Source of the DNA: Streptomyces sp. WAC 01529
GTDB taxonomy: Bacteria > Actinomycetota > Actinomycetes > Streptomycetales > Streptomycetaceae
Direction: 5' to 3'
Assembly: GCF_003945545.1 (NCBI RefSeq)
Contig: NZ_CP029617.1
Location: 3,483,001-3,547,000, forward strand
DNA length: 64,000 bases
Part shown: one piece after another, positions 33,429-42,525 of the stretch
Numbering within the stretch: the first letter of the stretch is position 1
Layout: every line of letters starts with the position of its first letter
Made by a program: the position numbers and the translations under genes
Notes under the pieces: model-generated
Seen by the model: only the letters and a program-made list of their open reading frames with translations
Databases searched by the model: none
What the model was told of the DNA's origin: nothing

Positions 33429-33803
33429 GCACGGCACCACCCCCCACAGCACACCACCGCTCGACACCGCTCGACCGCTCAGCACCATCAGCAGCACATC
33501 ACCGCTCAGCACGAAGCACCCACGCACCAACACACCAGCGCCGCACCGCAGTCCCCCAGACCCGGTCCGGGAGCCGCTGGGCCGCGCGGGGAGTGGCACC
33601 GGACCGTCCGGACGACGACACCCCGGTACCACCACCCCGCGCGGCCGCACACCCTCAGGCGCCGCGGGAACGGCCCGCACCCCACACAACCGCCCGCACG
33701 TTCGCACATCCGCTGTTTCCCAGCGGTGCCCCACACGTTGGTGGCACTCTGCTGAGCAGTAGATACGCAAAATCGTGGCAGGCAAGCCGGAGGTGCACGT
33801 CCC
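33429..33803. other. Intergenic region upstream of XRE/DUF5753 gene
   Basis: 375 bp of unusual composition: a C/A-rich strand with many CACCGCTC and CAGCAC units in its first 100 bp, then ordinary GC-rich sequence. No ORF with a ribosome site. The promoter for the regulator at 33804 must lie in the last 100 bp (AATCGTGGCAGG... region). Confidence 0.45.
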
Positions 33804-34661
33804 GTGGCGTCCAATGTCAATCCCACCGTCAGGCGACGTCGCCTGGGCCAGGAGCTGCGCCGGCTCCGCGAGCTGAAGGGCATGACGGCCGAAGAGGTCG
33901 CCGAGCGCCTGCTCGTCTCGCAGTCGAAGATCAGCAGACTCGAGAACGGCCGCCGCTCGATCAGCCAGCGCGACGTCCGCGACCTGTGCGGTGTCTACGA
34001 GGTCGAGGACCACCGCATCGTCGACTCCCTGATGCAAATGGCCAAGGATTCGCGCCAGCAAGGCTGGTGGCACTCCTTCGGCGACATCCCGTACAGCGTG
34101 TACATCGGCCTTGAGACGGACGCCGCGTCCTTGCGCGTGTACGACCCGCAGGTCGTCCCCGGCCTGCTCCAGACCCGCGCCTACGCCGAGGCGCTGATCA
34201 CCGGCGCGCTCCCGGAGACCACGACGACCGACATCGAGAAGCGCGTCCAGGTGCGCATGCGCCGCCAGGAGCGCATCGCGGCGCCGGAGAATCCGCTGCG
34301 CCTGTGGACCGTCCTCGACGAGTCGGCGCTGCGCCGCGTGGTCGGCTCCCCGCAGCTGATGCGCGAGCAACTGGAACATCTGGTGGAGCAGTCCCAGCTG
34401 CCGCACGTGACGGTCCAGGTGATCCCCTTCGAGCTGGGCGCCCACCCCGGCCTCAACGGTCAGTACGCGATCCTGGAGTTCCCCGACGCCGCCGATTCCA
34501 GCGTGGTCTACATCGAGGGCGTCACCAGCGACCTGTATCTGGAGAAGGCGAACGACGTCCAGCAGTACAGCGTGATGTACGAGCACCTCCGCGCCCAGGC
34601 GCTGAACGTCGAGCAATCACGCCAGCTCATCACCGAGATCTCGAAGGGCTACGCCCGCTGA
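33804..34661 (+). CDS. XRE-family regulator with DUF5753 (WhiJ-type)
   Basis: 285 residues from GTG 33804 (GGAGGTG nine bases upstream). N-terminal XRE helix-turn-helix: LRELKGMTAEEVAERLLVSQ and SKISRLENGRRSISQRDVRD. The C-terminal DUF5753 begins near 100 (GLETDAASLRVYDPQVVPGL ... LQTRAYAEALI). Streptomyces encodes many WhiJ-like proteins paired with small DUF397 proteins; here a DUF397 gene follows 224 bp downstream on the same strand. Such pairs modulate development or act as toxin-antitoxin-like units. Its own targets are unknown. Confidence 0.93.
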   Translation: MASNVNPTVRRRRLGQELRRLRELKGMTAEEVAERLLVSQSKISRLENGRRSISQRDVRDLCGVYEVEDHRIVDSLMQMAKDSRQQGWWHSFGDIPYSVYIGLETDAASLRVYDPQVVPGLLQTRAYAEALITGALPETTTTDIEKRVQVRMRRQERIAAPENPLRLWTVLDESALRRVVGSPQLMREQLEHLVEQSQLPHVTVQVIPFELGAHPGLNGQYAILEFPDAADSSVVYIEGVTSDLYLEKANDVQQYSVMYEHLRAQALNVEQSRQLITEISKGYAR

Positions 34662-34884
34662 CCCAGGGCCCGCGGAGCCGCCCCCTCACGGAAAATGCCG
34701 CACGGTACACCCTTGCCGCGTCGGGGCGGAAGACCCCCCTGGAATATGCCATCCGGTCGAGTGAATGGCCCCTTCACGTGCCGAAGTTGGCGAGTAGCGT
34801 CATTCACGCCAACGGGCAAGAGCGTTGGCGCACACCGCGGTTCGCGGTGAAAGCAACTCACCAACTGGGCAAACCGGAGTGAAA

Positions 34885-35094
34885 ATGGCAATCCAGCAAG
34901 GCGTTTCGCATACGTGGGTCAAGTCCTCGTACTCCACCGGCAACGGCGCGTGCGTCGAGGTCAAGTCCCCCCTGGCGTCCGGCATTTCGGTGCGTGACTC
35001 CAAGGTCGTCGCGGGTCCGGTCCTCGCCTTCCCCGCCGACTCCTGGAACGCGTTCGTCACCGAGGTGAGCCGGGGAGCTGCCGATCTCGCGTGA
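34885..35094 (+). CDS. DUF397 small protein
   Basis: 69 residues from ATG 34885 (GGAG five bases upstream). Contains the DUF397 core: WVKSSYSTGNGACVEVKSPL, then SVRDSKVVAGPVLAFPADSW. Members are usually encoded next to an XRE/DUF5753 partner, as here. The family includes BldB-associated regulatory partners; binding to the WhiJ-like protein is inferred from the pairing. Soluble and full length. Confidence 0.93.
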   Translation: MAIQQGVSHTWVKSSYSTGNGACVEVKSPLASGISVRDSKVVAGPVLAFPADSWNAFVTEVSRGAADLA

Positions 35095-35209
35095 CACCAC
35101 AACCGCATAAGCAACACCGAATGAGCCCTCTCGACTGGCCCGCCGTCCCGGCCGAGGGGGCTCGGCCCTGCGCCCGTCCCCGTACCCGGCCCCGCGGCCG
35201 CCCCGGCGG

Positions 35210-36049
35210 TCAGCGCAGCCGGTCGACGTACAGGTCCGTTCCCGGCACGGTCGGGATGAAGGGCGCGACCAACTCCACCCGGCCGAGCCCCGATTCGGCC
35301 ACCGCCGCCTCCCGCCCGGTGAAGTGCGCCTCCCAGCACTCCCGCGGATCCTCCTGGAGGAACCACAGCAGCGTCAGCCGGGTGTCCACTCCCTCGACCT
35401 GCTTCACGTACGTCATGCGGTCCCCCGGCAGCGGGGTCGGCCGGAAGATCGTCACCATCGCGGCCGGTGATCCGGCGAGCGCGCGCGGCAGCCGGCGGGC
35501 GCGCAGCCACTCCAGCAACTCCCGCCTCTGCTCCGGGCTCTCGGCGTCCACGACCTCAAGGACGAGCCCCTTGTAGGGGTGGTCGAGCGCGTGGAAGTCG
35601 CGCGGGCCCGCCGCGCCGTCCCGGTAGACGGTCGCCTCGTGGTTCTGGAAAGCGGTGAAGACGTGGGTGCGCTCCTGGTGGACGCGGCCGTCGCGGTTGA
35701 GCCGCTTGTTGATCCCCACGGTCCACTTCATGTGCTCGTCGTAGCGGCCCTCCGTCACCCAGTACGTGGAGAGGTAGCACCCCGCGGTGACCGGCTCGGC
35801 GACCGCGGACTCGGCGGGATAGCGCAGGAGCTGGAGGTCGCGCGTGGCGACCCAGCGGCGCCCGGCGTACATCCATGGCATGGCCATCGCGCCGGCGTAG
35901 TAGTGGTCGTCCTCGTACCAGCGGTTGTACGCGAACTCGTGTCCCGGGTGCGGTTCGACCAGGGTGATCAGGGCGTGCCCCGGGCGTACGCCGTAGGGGC
36001 CGACGGCGGCCAGTTCGGCGTAGGCGTCGCTGCGGGTGTCCTCTGCCAT
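35210..36049 (-). CDS. Dimeric alpha/beta-barrel-like protein of unknown function
   Basis: 279 residues, ATG 36049 with AGGGCGGACCC upstream. Two internally similar halves can be seen, each with an initial strand: PGHALITLVEPHPGHEFAYN, and PAAMVTIFRPTPLPGDRMTY. This suggests a duplicated ferredoxin-like/dimeric alpha-beta barrel as in EthD/stress-responsive barrels. A conserved-looking YEDDHYYAGAMAMPWMYAGR stretch supplies aromatic and acidic residues. Divergent from the SDR (36163) with a perfect 15-bp palindrome in between, also found before other catabolic genes in the window. Possibly acts on the same substrate class. No cofactor motif seen. Confidence 0.65.
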   Translation of the reverse strand: MAEDTRSDAYAELAAVGPYGVRPGHALITLVEPHPGHEFAYNRWYEDDHYYAGAMAMPWMYAGRRWVATRDLQLLRYPAESAVAEPVTAGCYLSTYWVTEGRYDEHMKWTVGINKRLNRDGRVHQERTHVFTAFQNHEATVYRDGAAGPRDFHALDHPYKGLVLEVVDAESPEQRRELLEWLRARRLPRALAGSPAAMVTIFRPTPLPGDRMTYVKQVEGVDTRLTLLWFLQEDPRECWEAHFTGREAAVAESGLGRVELVAPFIPTVPGTDLYVDRLR

Positions 36050-36120
36050 GGGTCCGCCCTGCCCTTCTCTTCCTTCGACGCTTCCTGCGGCTCTTCCCTA
36101 GCCCATTGGTCGCCCCTACT

Positions 36121-36135
36121 CTGACGCCCCGTCAG
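36121..36135. promoter_or_regulatory. CTGACG-N3-CGTCAG palindrome, site 1
   Basis: CTGACGCCCCGTCAG, perfectly symmetrical arms around CCC, in the divergent gap between the barrel protein (36049) and the SDR (36163), 28 bp before the SDR start. The same motif recurs at 55993, 57958 and 59808, with a degenerate copy at 56054. Likely operator of a TetR-like repressor not encoded in this window. Confidence 0.75.
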
Positions 36136-36162
36136 TAAAACTGCCAGAGCCTGGAGGCACCC

Positions 36163-36957
36163 ATGCCGTCATCGCTGCTCACCGGGAAGACCGTCGTCGT
36201 CTCGGGCGTCGGCGCCGGGCTCGGCCACCAGGTCGCGGCGGCCGTCGTGCGCGACGGTGGCAACGCCGTGCTCGGGGCGCGCACCGAGGCGAACCTCGCC
36301 AAGACCGCCGCCGGGATCGACCCCGGGGGCGCGCACACCGCGTACCGGGCGACCGACATCACCGACGAGTCCCAGTGCCGGGCGCTGGCCGCGCTGGCGT
36401 GCGACCGCTTCGGTGGGATCGACGCGGTCGTCCATGTCGCCGCCTGGGACAGCTACTTCGGCGGTCTTGAGGACGCGGACTTCGACAGCTGGCACGGGGT
36501 GCTCGACGTCAATCTGCTCGGCACCCTGCGGATGACCCGGGCGTGCCTGCCCGCGCTCAAGGAGCGGCGGGGCGGTTCGGTGGTCTTCATCGGTACGCAG
36601 TCGGCGGTGGCGGCGCCCTCGGAGGTGCGGCAGGCCGCGTACGCGGCGTCCAAGGGCGCTCTGACGTCGGCGATGTACTCCCTCGCGCGGGAGCTGGGGC
36701 CGCATCGGATCCGGGTCAACACGGTGTTGCCGGGGTGGATGTGGGGGCCGCCGGTCGAGGCGTTCGTCCGGTTCACGGCGGGGGCCGAGGGTGTGCCGGA
36801 GCCGGAGGTCCGGGGGCGGCTCGTCGCGCGGATGGCGCTGCCGGAGCTGGCCACGGACGGCGATGTGGCGGACGCGGTGGTCTTTCTCGCCTCCGAGCGG
36901 GCTCGGGCCATCACCGGGCAGTCCCTGCTGGTCAATGCGGGCGAGCTGATGCGGTAG
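36163..36957 (+). CDS. Short-chain dehydrogenase/reductase (SDR)
   Basis: 264 residues. Cofactor loop GVGAGLG at the N-terminus, DITDESQC for adenine contact, catalytic Ser in FIGTQSAVAA and Tyr/Lys in YAASKG, then the classic PGWMWGP and C-terminal LVNAGEL. A full-length SDR that oxidises or reduces an alcohol/ketone with NAD(P). The substrate is unknown; the linked regulatory palindrome ties it to LLM oxidoreductases and amidohydrolases at 52-60 kb, which suggests degradation of a cyclic or alicyclic compound. ATG 36163 behind GGAGGCACCC. Confidence 0.93.
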   Translation: MPSSLLTGKTVVVSGVGAGLGHQVAAAVVRDGGNAVLGARTEANLAKTAAGIDPGGAHTAYRATDITDESQCRALAALACDRFGGIDAVVHVAAWDSYFGGLEDADFDSWHGVLDVNLLGTLRMTRACLPALKERRGGSVVFIGTQSAVAAPSEVRQAAYAASKGALTSAMYSLARELGPHRIRVNTVLPGWMWGPPVEAFVRFTAGAEGVPEPEVRGRLVARMALPELATDGDVADAVVFLASERARAITGQSLLVNAGELMR

Positions 36958-36987
36958 GCGGTCCCCTGCGGGTGCGTGGGAGCTGCT

Positions 36988-37025
36988 GGGCGCGCAGTTC
37001 CCCGCGCCCCTGACAGGGCACCTCT
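36988..37025. repeat. Streptomyces dispersed intergenic repeat
   Basis: GCTGGGCGCGCAGTTCCCCG followed by CGCCCCTGACAGGGC. The core GCGCAGTTCCCCGCGCCCCT recurs throughout Streptomyces genomes in intergenic regions, usually as part of a small hairpin (CCCCTGACAGGG here). It follows the SDR stop and may act as its terminator. Confidence 0.6.
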
Positions 37026-37221
37026 CAGGGTCAGATATATGAATCCGAATCACCTCAGCGAACGAATTTGCCTGCTCTTGACCTTACCCCCCGTTGTCGT
37101 CGGCGTGTGGCCGAACCCACGATGAGCACGCACTTCCGGGCCGTTCGCCGCGCCCGCGAGCCGTTCCGGCGGAGTGCGAGGCGTTGTGCGCAGTTCACCA
37201 GGCGGACCCCTGGAGGGCCAT

Positions 37222-38790
37222 ATGAACAGTCTCGACTGGGCCGTGCTCATCGGCTACTTCGGTGTGATGGTCGCGATCGGCGTGTGGTCCCACAAGCGCG
37301 TCGACAACGTCAGCGACTTCTTCACGGCCGGCGGGAAGATGCCCTGGTGGCTCTCCGGCATCTCGCACCACATGTCGGGGTACAGCGCGGTGATGTTCAC
37401 CGGGTACGCCGGTATCGCGTACACCTACGGCGTGACGTCCTTCGTCACCTGGTCCTTCCCCATCGCGCTCGGCATCGCCATCGGCGCCCGGCTCTTCGCG
37501 CCCCGCATCAACCGCCTGCGGTCACGGCTGCACGTCGCCTCGCCCCTCGAATACCTGAAGAACCGCTACAACCTGAAGACCCAGCAGGCGCTCGCCTGGT
37601 CCGGGATGCTCCTGAAGATCGTGGACGTGGGCGCCAAGTGGGCGGCGATAGCAACCCTGTTGGCGGTCTTCACCGGGGTCTCCCTGAACCAGGGCATCCT
37701 CATCACCGGCGTCGTCACGGCGGTCTACTGCACCATCGGGGGCCTGTGGGCGGACGCGCTCACCGAGCTGGGGCAGTTCGTCATCCAGCTGCTCGCCGGG
37801 ATCGCGATGTTCGTGGCCGTCGTCGCCGAGCTGGGCGAGTTCGGCGGGTTCTTCGGCGTCTGGGACGAGCCGGAGCTTGCGGGGCACGGGAAGCCGCTGG
37901 TCGGGCCGTACGGCACGGTCTTCCTGCTCGCGTTCCTCTTCATCAAGCTCTTCGAGTACAACGGCGGCATGCTCAACCAGGCGCAGCGCTATATGGCGAC
38001 CGCCAACGCCAAGGAGGCCGCGCGGTCCGCGAAGCTCTCCGCGATCCTGTGGCTGGTCTGGCCCGTCGTCCTCTTCTTCCCCATGTGGATGTCGCCGCTG
38101 CTCGTCGACGCGCAGAAGCCCGACGGTTCGGACGCGTACGCCCTGATGACCGAAGAGCTGCTGCCACACGGCCTGTTGGGGCTCGTCATCGTAGGGTTCT
38201 TCTCCCACACCATGGCGATGTGCTCATCCGACGCCAACGCGATCGCCGCGGTCTTCACCCGGGATGTGGCGCCCGTGCTCTCGGCCAGGGCGAAGGGCTG
38301 GTCGGAGCGCGCGGGTCTGCTCGCCGCCCGGCTGACCACGGTGGTCTTCCTGGGGCTGTCCATGGCGGTCGCGACGCAGGTCGACTCCCCCGCGTTCAAG
38401 GACATCATCACCGTCGTCATCAAGTGGGTCGCCGGTCTGATGGGCCCCATCGCGATCCCGATGATGCTGGGCCTGCTGCGCGCGTTCCGCAGGTCCGGGC
38501 CGACCGCGGCGCTGACCAGCTGGGGCGCCGGTCTCTTCGCCTTCTACCTCGTCAACTACCCGATCGACGGGGCGATCGCGGGCGGTGTGGCACTTCAGTA
38601 CCAGGTGTCGATCCCGCTGGCGGTGTCGCTCGTCCTCTACGTCGTCATCGGTTACGTGAAGCCGGAGGACACCCCGGAACGGGACGCGCTCATCGAGCGG
38701 ATCAACACGGACGACGATGGGTCCGAGGGCGCCGAGGGGGCCGCCGCGGACGTGCCCGTGCCCGCCGAGTCGCCTCAGGCGCGCGGATAG
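37222..38790 (+). CDS. Sodium:solute symporter family transporter
   Basis: 522 residues from ATG 37222 behind TGGAGGG. Opens with DWAVLIGYFGVMVAIGVWSH, followed by the typical SSS TAGGKMPWWLSG and SGYSAVMFTGYAG. About 12-13 membrane helices. The closest relatives by feel are the SGLT/VPA-type (solute sodium) symporters, so it takes up an organic solute with Na+. A short charged tail (EGAEGAAADVPVPAESP) ends the protein. It overlaps the convergent ADP-ribosylglycohydrolase-like gene by 16 bp. Substrate unknown, but possibly sugar- or carboxylate-like. Confidence 0.9.
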   Translation: MNSLDWAVLIGYFGVMVAIGVWSHKRVDNVSDFFTAGGKMPWWLSGISHHMSGYSAVMFTGYAGIAYTYGVTSFVTWSFPIALGIAIGARLFAPRINRLRSRLHVASPLEYLKNRYNLKTQQALAWSGMLLKIVDVGAKWAAIATLLAVFTGVSLNQGILITGVVTAVYCTIGGLWADALTELGQFVIQLLAGIAMFVAVVAELGEFGGFFGVWDEPELAGHGKPLVGPYGTVFLLAFLFIKLFEYNGGMLNQAQRYMATANAKEAARSAKLSAILWLVWPVVLFFPMWMSPLLVDAQKPDGSDAYALMTEELLPHGLLGLVIVGFFSHTMAMCSSDANAIAAVFTRDVAPVLSARAKGWSERAGLLAARLTTVVFLGLSMAVATQVDSPAFKDIITVVIKWVAGLMGPIAIPMMLGLLRAFRRSGPTAALTSWGAGLFAFYLVNYPIDGAIAGGVALQYQVSIPLAVSLVLYVVIGYVKPEDTPERDALIERINTDDDGSEGAEGAAADVPVPAESPQARG

Positions 38791-39893
38791 CGGGCGAGCC
38801 AGCCCGGGGAGGAGACGGCGGGCCCGTGCAGGGCGGGGCCCTGGGTCATCTCCATGGCGAAGTCGTCCGCCAGCTCCAGGACCGTGGGGCGGCCCTCCAG
38901 CTCGGTGAGCCAGCCCGGCGGCAGCGCGGTCTCCCCGTGCAGCGCGCCGAGCAGCGCCCCGCAGAGCGCGCCCGTGGCGGCCGACGCCCCACCGTGGTTG
39001 ACGGCGAGCCGCACGCCGTGGCGGATGTCCTCGCCGACCAGGGCGCAGTAGACGGCGGCGGCGAGTGCCCCCTCGGCGGTGCCGTCCGCGAGCAGCTCCT
39101 CCACGCGCGCGGGCGCGGGCATGCCCTGGCGTACGGCGCCCAGCGCGTGCCGGAGCGCGTCGGCGACGGGCGGGTGGCCGGGGTGGGCGGCGAGCAGGGC
39201 GAGGGTCCGCTGGATCGCTCCGTCGAGGGACTCCCCGCGGGCGAGGCCGTGCACGATGACGGCGTGCGCTCCGGCGGCGAGGTAGGCGGTGGGGTGGCCG
39301 TGGGTCTGGACGGCGCACTCGACGGCGAGTTGCAGGACGAGCTGCGGCTCCCAGCCGACGAGGAGGCCGAAAGGTGCGGATCGGACGGCGGCCTCGGGGC
39401 CGCGCTCGTCGGGGTTCTTGGGGGTGTCGAGGGTTCCCATGACGATGTTGCCGAGGCCGAGGAGGCAGGCGCGGGGCGGGTTGCGGCGCGTGTACAGCCA
39501 CTCCTCCCGGGCCAGCCACCCGTCCTCCTTGCGCCGCTCGTCCGGTCCCCAGTCGCTCTGGGTGGCGACCCAGCGGCGGTAGGCGCGGTGCAGGTCGGTC
39601 GGCGGGTGCCAGGCGCCGGTGTCGCGGCGCACCTGGGCGCGTATGAGCCCGTCGACGGTGAAGAGGGTGAGCTGGGTGGCGGCGGTCACCGCGCCGCGTC
39701 TGCCGTACGCGGGGACGGGCTCGGTGAGACCCGCGTCGCCGTGGGCCTCCCGTATCTCGTCGAGGGAGAGGTCGTCGACGGGCGCCCCGAAGGCATCGCC
39801 CACGGCGGCTCCGAGGAGCGTGCCGCGCACCCGGCTGCGGAAGTCCTGCTGCTCGGCGCGGCCCCAGACACCGGTGGCTGCTGCAGTGCCCAC
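38775..39893 (-). CDS. ADP-ribosylglycohydrolase-fold protein lacking metal aspartates (likely pseudoenzyme)
   Basis: 372 residues from GTG 39893 (GGAGGTCCC upstream). The fold is recognisable: RGTLLGAAVGDAFGAPVDDL at the start and a helical C-terminus. Active members of this family hold two Mg ions with a TDDT-type motif near the N-terminus and a GGD/SGD-x-D-T/S motif near the C-terminus. Here the first reads AVTAATQLTLFT and the second AVNHGGASAATGAL, so all four aspartates are alanine or equivalent. DNA reading confirms GCC GCC and GCG TCG GCC GCC at those positions. It may bind ADP-ribose-like ligands without hydrolysis, or act as a structural partner. Overlaps the symporter by 16 bp, convergent. 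Confidence 0.85.
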   Translation of the reverse strand: MGTAAATGVWGRAEQQDFRSRVRGTLLGAAVGDAFGAPVDDLSLDEIREAHGDAGLTEPVPAYGRRGAVTAATQLTLFTVDGLIRAQVRRDTGAWHPPTDLHRAYRRWVATQSDWGPDERRKEDGWLAREEWLYTRRNPPRACLLGLGNIVMGTLDTPKNPDERGPEAAVRSAPFGLLVGWEPQLVLQLAVECAVQTHGHPTAYLAAGAHAVIVHGLARGESLDGAIQRTLALLAAHPGHPPVADALRHALGAVRQGMPAPARVEELLADGTAEGALAAAVYCALVGEDIRHGVRLAVNHGGASAATGALCGALLGALHGETALPPGWLTELEGRPTVLELADDFAMEMTQGPALHGPAVSSPGWLARYPRA

Positions 39894-40043
39894 GGGACCT
39901 CCCTCCGTGCCTCGCCAGGTGCGGCTGCGCAGCACTGTAATCGAACGGGAACGATCGATTCAGACGGCAAGGGGAATGCGAGGAGTCGCCCTCGGGGTCG
40001 CTTTTGGACGACGTTCACCGGACCTTCGCAGTTGCTGCGGATC

Positions 40044-42470
40044 CTACGGAATATTTGGTTCCGGAATGCCCCGGATCCGCTCCCTCTGCTCCCGCGCCCA
40101 CGCGTACCCCGGATCGACCCGCAGCGCCTCCTCCAGGGACGCCAGCGCCTCGGCCGGGCGGCCCAGCGCTTCCAGGGACAGGGCCCTGCTGCCCCACGCC
40201 CACGCGTAGGCCGGGTCGAGGGCGAGTGCCGACTCGTACTCCGCGACGGCCTCCTCGTGGCGGCCCGCCGCGCGCAGCACGTCGCCCCGCTCGCCGCGCG
40301 TGCCCGCCACGTCCGGGGCCAGGCGCTGGGCGCGGTCGAGGTCGGCGAGGGCGCCGGGGCCGTCGCCGAGGTGGTGGCGGACGCGGGCCCTGCGGGTCAG
40401 GGCCCAGGCGTAGTCGGGCCACAGGGCGAGCGCGCGGTCCAGGTCGGCCAGGGCCTCGTGGGGGCGGCCGAGCGCGAACTTGGACTGGCCGAGGCTGCCC
40501 AGGGTCAGCGGCTCCCCCGGGTCCAGCTCGTGCGCCCGCTCCAGCCAGGGCAGCGCCTCCTCGGGGCGGCCCATGCGCCGGTACGTCTCGCCGCGCTGGC
40601 GTGCCACCCATGCCGCGCCGGGTGCCAGCTCGGCGGCCTCCGCGAGGGCGACCAGCGCGCTCTCGTACTCGCCGAGGGCCCGGTGGGTGACCGCCAGGTC
40701 GTGGTGGCCCCAGGGGTCGTCCGGGGCCAGGGCGATGGCGCGCGCGTGGTCGTCGAGGGCCTCCCGCAGCCGGCCGAGGAGGAAGAGTTGCAGGCCGTGC
40801 GCGTTGTGCGCGGCGGCCCTGCCCGCGTCGTCGAGAGCGGCGCGGGTCAGCAGGAGTTCCAGGACGCGCAGCGCCCCGGTCGCCTCGTCGGCGAGGGCCG
40901 CCCGGCAGTCGTCGGCCCAGGCCCGCAGGTGCCCCGCGTCGGTGTCGTCGGCCGCGTCCGCCACCGCCTGCGCCCACGCGCGCGCCACGGCCGTGTCCGC
41001 GCGGCACGCGTCCACCCCCTCGCGCAGCACCCCGGGCAGCGCGGCCCGGGGCCTCGCGCACAGCCGGTGGTAAAGCTCCTCGACCCGCACCGCACGCCAC
41101 GCGGGCCGCGTCCACGGGCGCCCCGGCTCACCCCGGTCCTCCTCCTCCAGCGCGGCGCACCGGCGCCGGTACAGCTCGGCGAGGCGGGTGTGCCCCGAAC
41201 TCCACCGCTCCGGCGCGGAGTTGCGGCGCAGGCGCAGCATCGGGGCGCGTACGACGCCGTGGTAGCGGGCCGCGCCCGCGCGGTCGGTCCGTACGAACGG
41301 CATGGTCCGCAGCCACCCGTACAGCTCCGCCGGGCTCTCGCCGCCCTCGGCGCCCTCGGCGTCCTCATCGGTGGAGGTACGTACGACCTCCTCGTCGAGG
41401 CGGCGTGGCAGCGCGCACGCGAGGGCGGCCGCGCGGCGCGCCGGGTCCTGCTCCGCCTTGAGGAAGCGCTCGACGGCCGTGGCGCTCGGGTCGCCCACGT
41501 CGTCCGGGTCGGCCGGGCCGCTCTCGGCGAGGGTGGAGACGAGCACCGGCAGCCTGCCCGACAGGCGCAGCACCTCCGCGACGACGGGCTCCTCGGTGAC
41601 GCCCTTGGCGGCGAGGAGGGCGCGCGCCTCGGCGTCCGTGAAGGGCCGCAGGGGCAGCTCGGCGGCGAAGTCCGCGGCGCCCTCCCAGCGGGCGGGGTCG
41701 AGGGGGCGCTGGCCCGCGGTCACCACGACGACGTTGGCGGGGAGTTCGCCGTAGCGGTCGGTCGTCATCATGTCGTGCAGCCAGCGGTCGAGGAACGGCG
41801 CCGTCCGCTCGTACGTGTCGAAGAACAGGGCCAGCCAGGGCGCGGTGTCGGCGGCCTCGGCGAGCTCGTCCAGGAGCACGGGGGTGAGCACGCGCTCCGG
41901 CTCCAGGACGAGGCGGGCGTCGTCCTGCGTGCGGAAGCGGGAGCGCAGCCGGTCGGCGCCCCGCGCGAGGCGGTCCGCGTCGACGACCCCGGCGAAGGCG
42001 CCCACCACCGGGACCATGCCGAGTCCGACGACCCCGGCGCGGGCCGCCACGGCGCTGCCCATGGACGGCGCGTCGGGTCCGGGCCCGGGCTCGCGCACGG
42101 CGGCTGCGACGGCCTCGTGGCTGCGCTGGCGGTAGGTGGCGAGGGCCCGCTCCAGGTGTTTCAAGGTGCGGCCCTGCTGGGCGAAGTGGGCGGCCAGTTC
42201 CGTGACGGTCCCGGGGATGCCGGCCGCTCCCTCGTCGACGTGGGCGACCAGCGCGCCGCGCTCCCTCGCCAGCTGCGCCAGCTCCCGCACGAGGGAGGTC
42301 TTGCCGACGCCCGCCGGACCGTGCACATGGAAGAGGAAGCGGTGGCGGTCGTCGTCCGGCGGCACCTCGAAGTTCGCCCGGAACACCCGCAGTTCCTCGC
42401 GGCGTCCCACGAACCCGGCACGCCGCCTGCGCCGGATCAGCTCCTGCATCGACACCCTCGCCCGCGCCAT
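40044..42470 (-). CDS. STAND-like NTPase with C-terminal TPR array
   Basis: 808 residues from ATG 42470, chosen because GGGGAGGGGCGGG precedes it. An N-terminal basic segment precedes a P-loop ATPase: Walker A HGPAGVGKTS (about residue 45), Walker B-like LALFFDTYER (hydrophobics plus Asp), and then a winged-helix-like region. From about 540 to 800 come tandem TPR units (for example GEYESALVALAEAAELAPGA, DPAYAWAWGSRALSLEALGR). No HTH, effector enzyme or membrane domain is attached. This architecture suits a signalling switch or scaffold that oligomerises on NTP binding. Upstream promoter region carries three 11-bp direct repeats. Confidence 0.8.
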   Translation of the reverse strand: MARARVSMQELIRRRRRAGFVGRREELRVFRANFEVPPDDDRHRFLFHVHGPAGVGKTSLVRELAQLARERGALVAHVDEGAAGIPGTVTELAAHFAQQGRTLKHLERALATYRQRSHEAVAAAVREPGPGPDAPSMGSAVAARAGVVGLGMVPVVGAFAGVVDADRLARGADRLRSRFRTQDDARLVLEPERVLTPVLLDELAEAADTAPWLALFFDTYERTAPFLDRWLHDMMTTDRYGELPANVVVVTAGQRPLDPARWEGAADFAAELPLRPFTDAEARALLAAKGVTEEPVVAEVLRLSGRLPVLVSTLAESGPADPDDVGDPSATAVERFLKAEQDPARRAAALACALPRRLDEEVVRTSTDEDAEGAEGGESPAELYGWLRTMPFVRTDRAGAARYHGVVRAPMLRLRRNSAPERWSSGHTRLAELYRRRCAALEEEDRGEPGRPWTRPAWRAVRVEELYHRLCARPRAALPGVLREGVDACRADTAVARAWAQAVADAADDTDAGHLRAWADDCRAALADEATGALRVLELLLTRAALDDAGRAAAHNAHGLQLFLLGRLREALDDHARAIALAPDDPWGHHDLAVTHRALGEYESALVALAEAAELAPGAAWVARQRGETYRRMGRPEEALPWLERAHELDPGEPLTLGSLGQSKFALGRPHEALADLDRALALWPDYAWALTRRARVRHHLGDGPGALADLDRAQRLAPDVAGTRGERGDVLRAAGRHEEAVAEYESALALDPAYAWAWGSRALSLEALGRPAEALASLEEALRVDPGYAWAREQRERIRGIPEPNIP

Positions 42471-42525
42471 CCCGCCCCTCCCCTCCCCTGCCTCCCGCGC
42501 CTCTCGGCGTCCGGCCAGTCTCGCG

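Noticed and set aside
36121..36135. KstR-type steroid operator
   Set aside because: The motif CTGACG-N3-CGTCAG does not match the known KstR (AACAAG..CTTGTT) or KstR2 motifs, so a named steroid regulon is not claimed.
39935..39965. Dyad AATCGA...TCGATT upstream of the ADP-ribosylglycohydrolase-like gene
   Set aside because: Only the outer six bases match and the centre is asymmetrical; not strong enough for an operator call.
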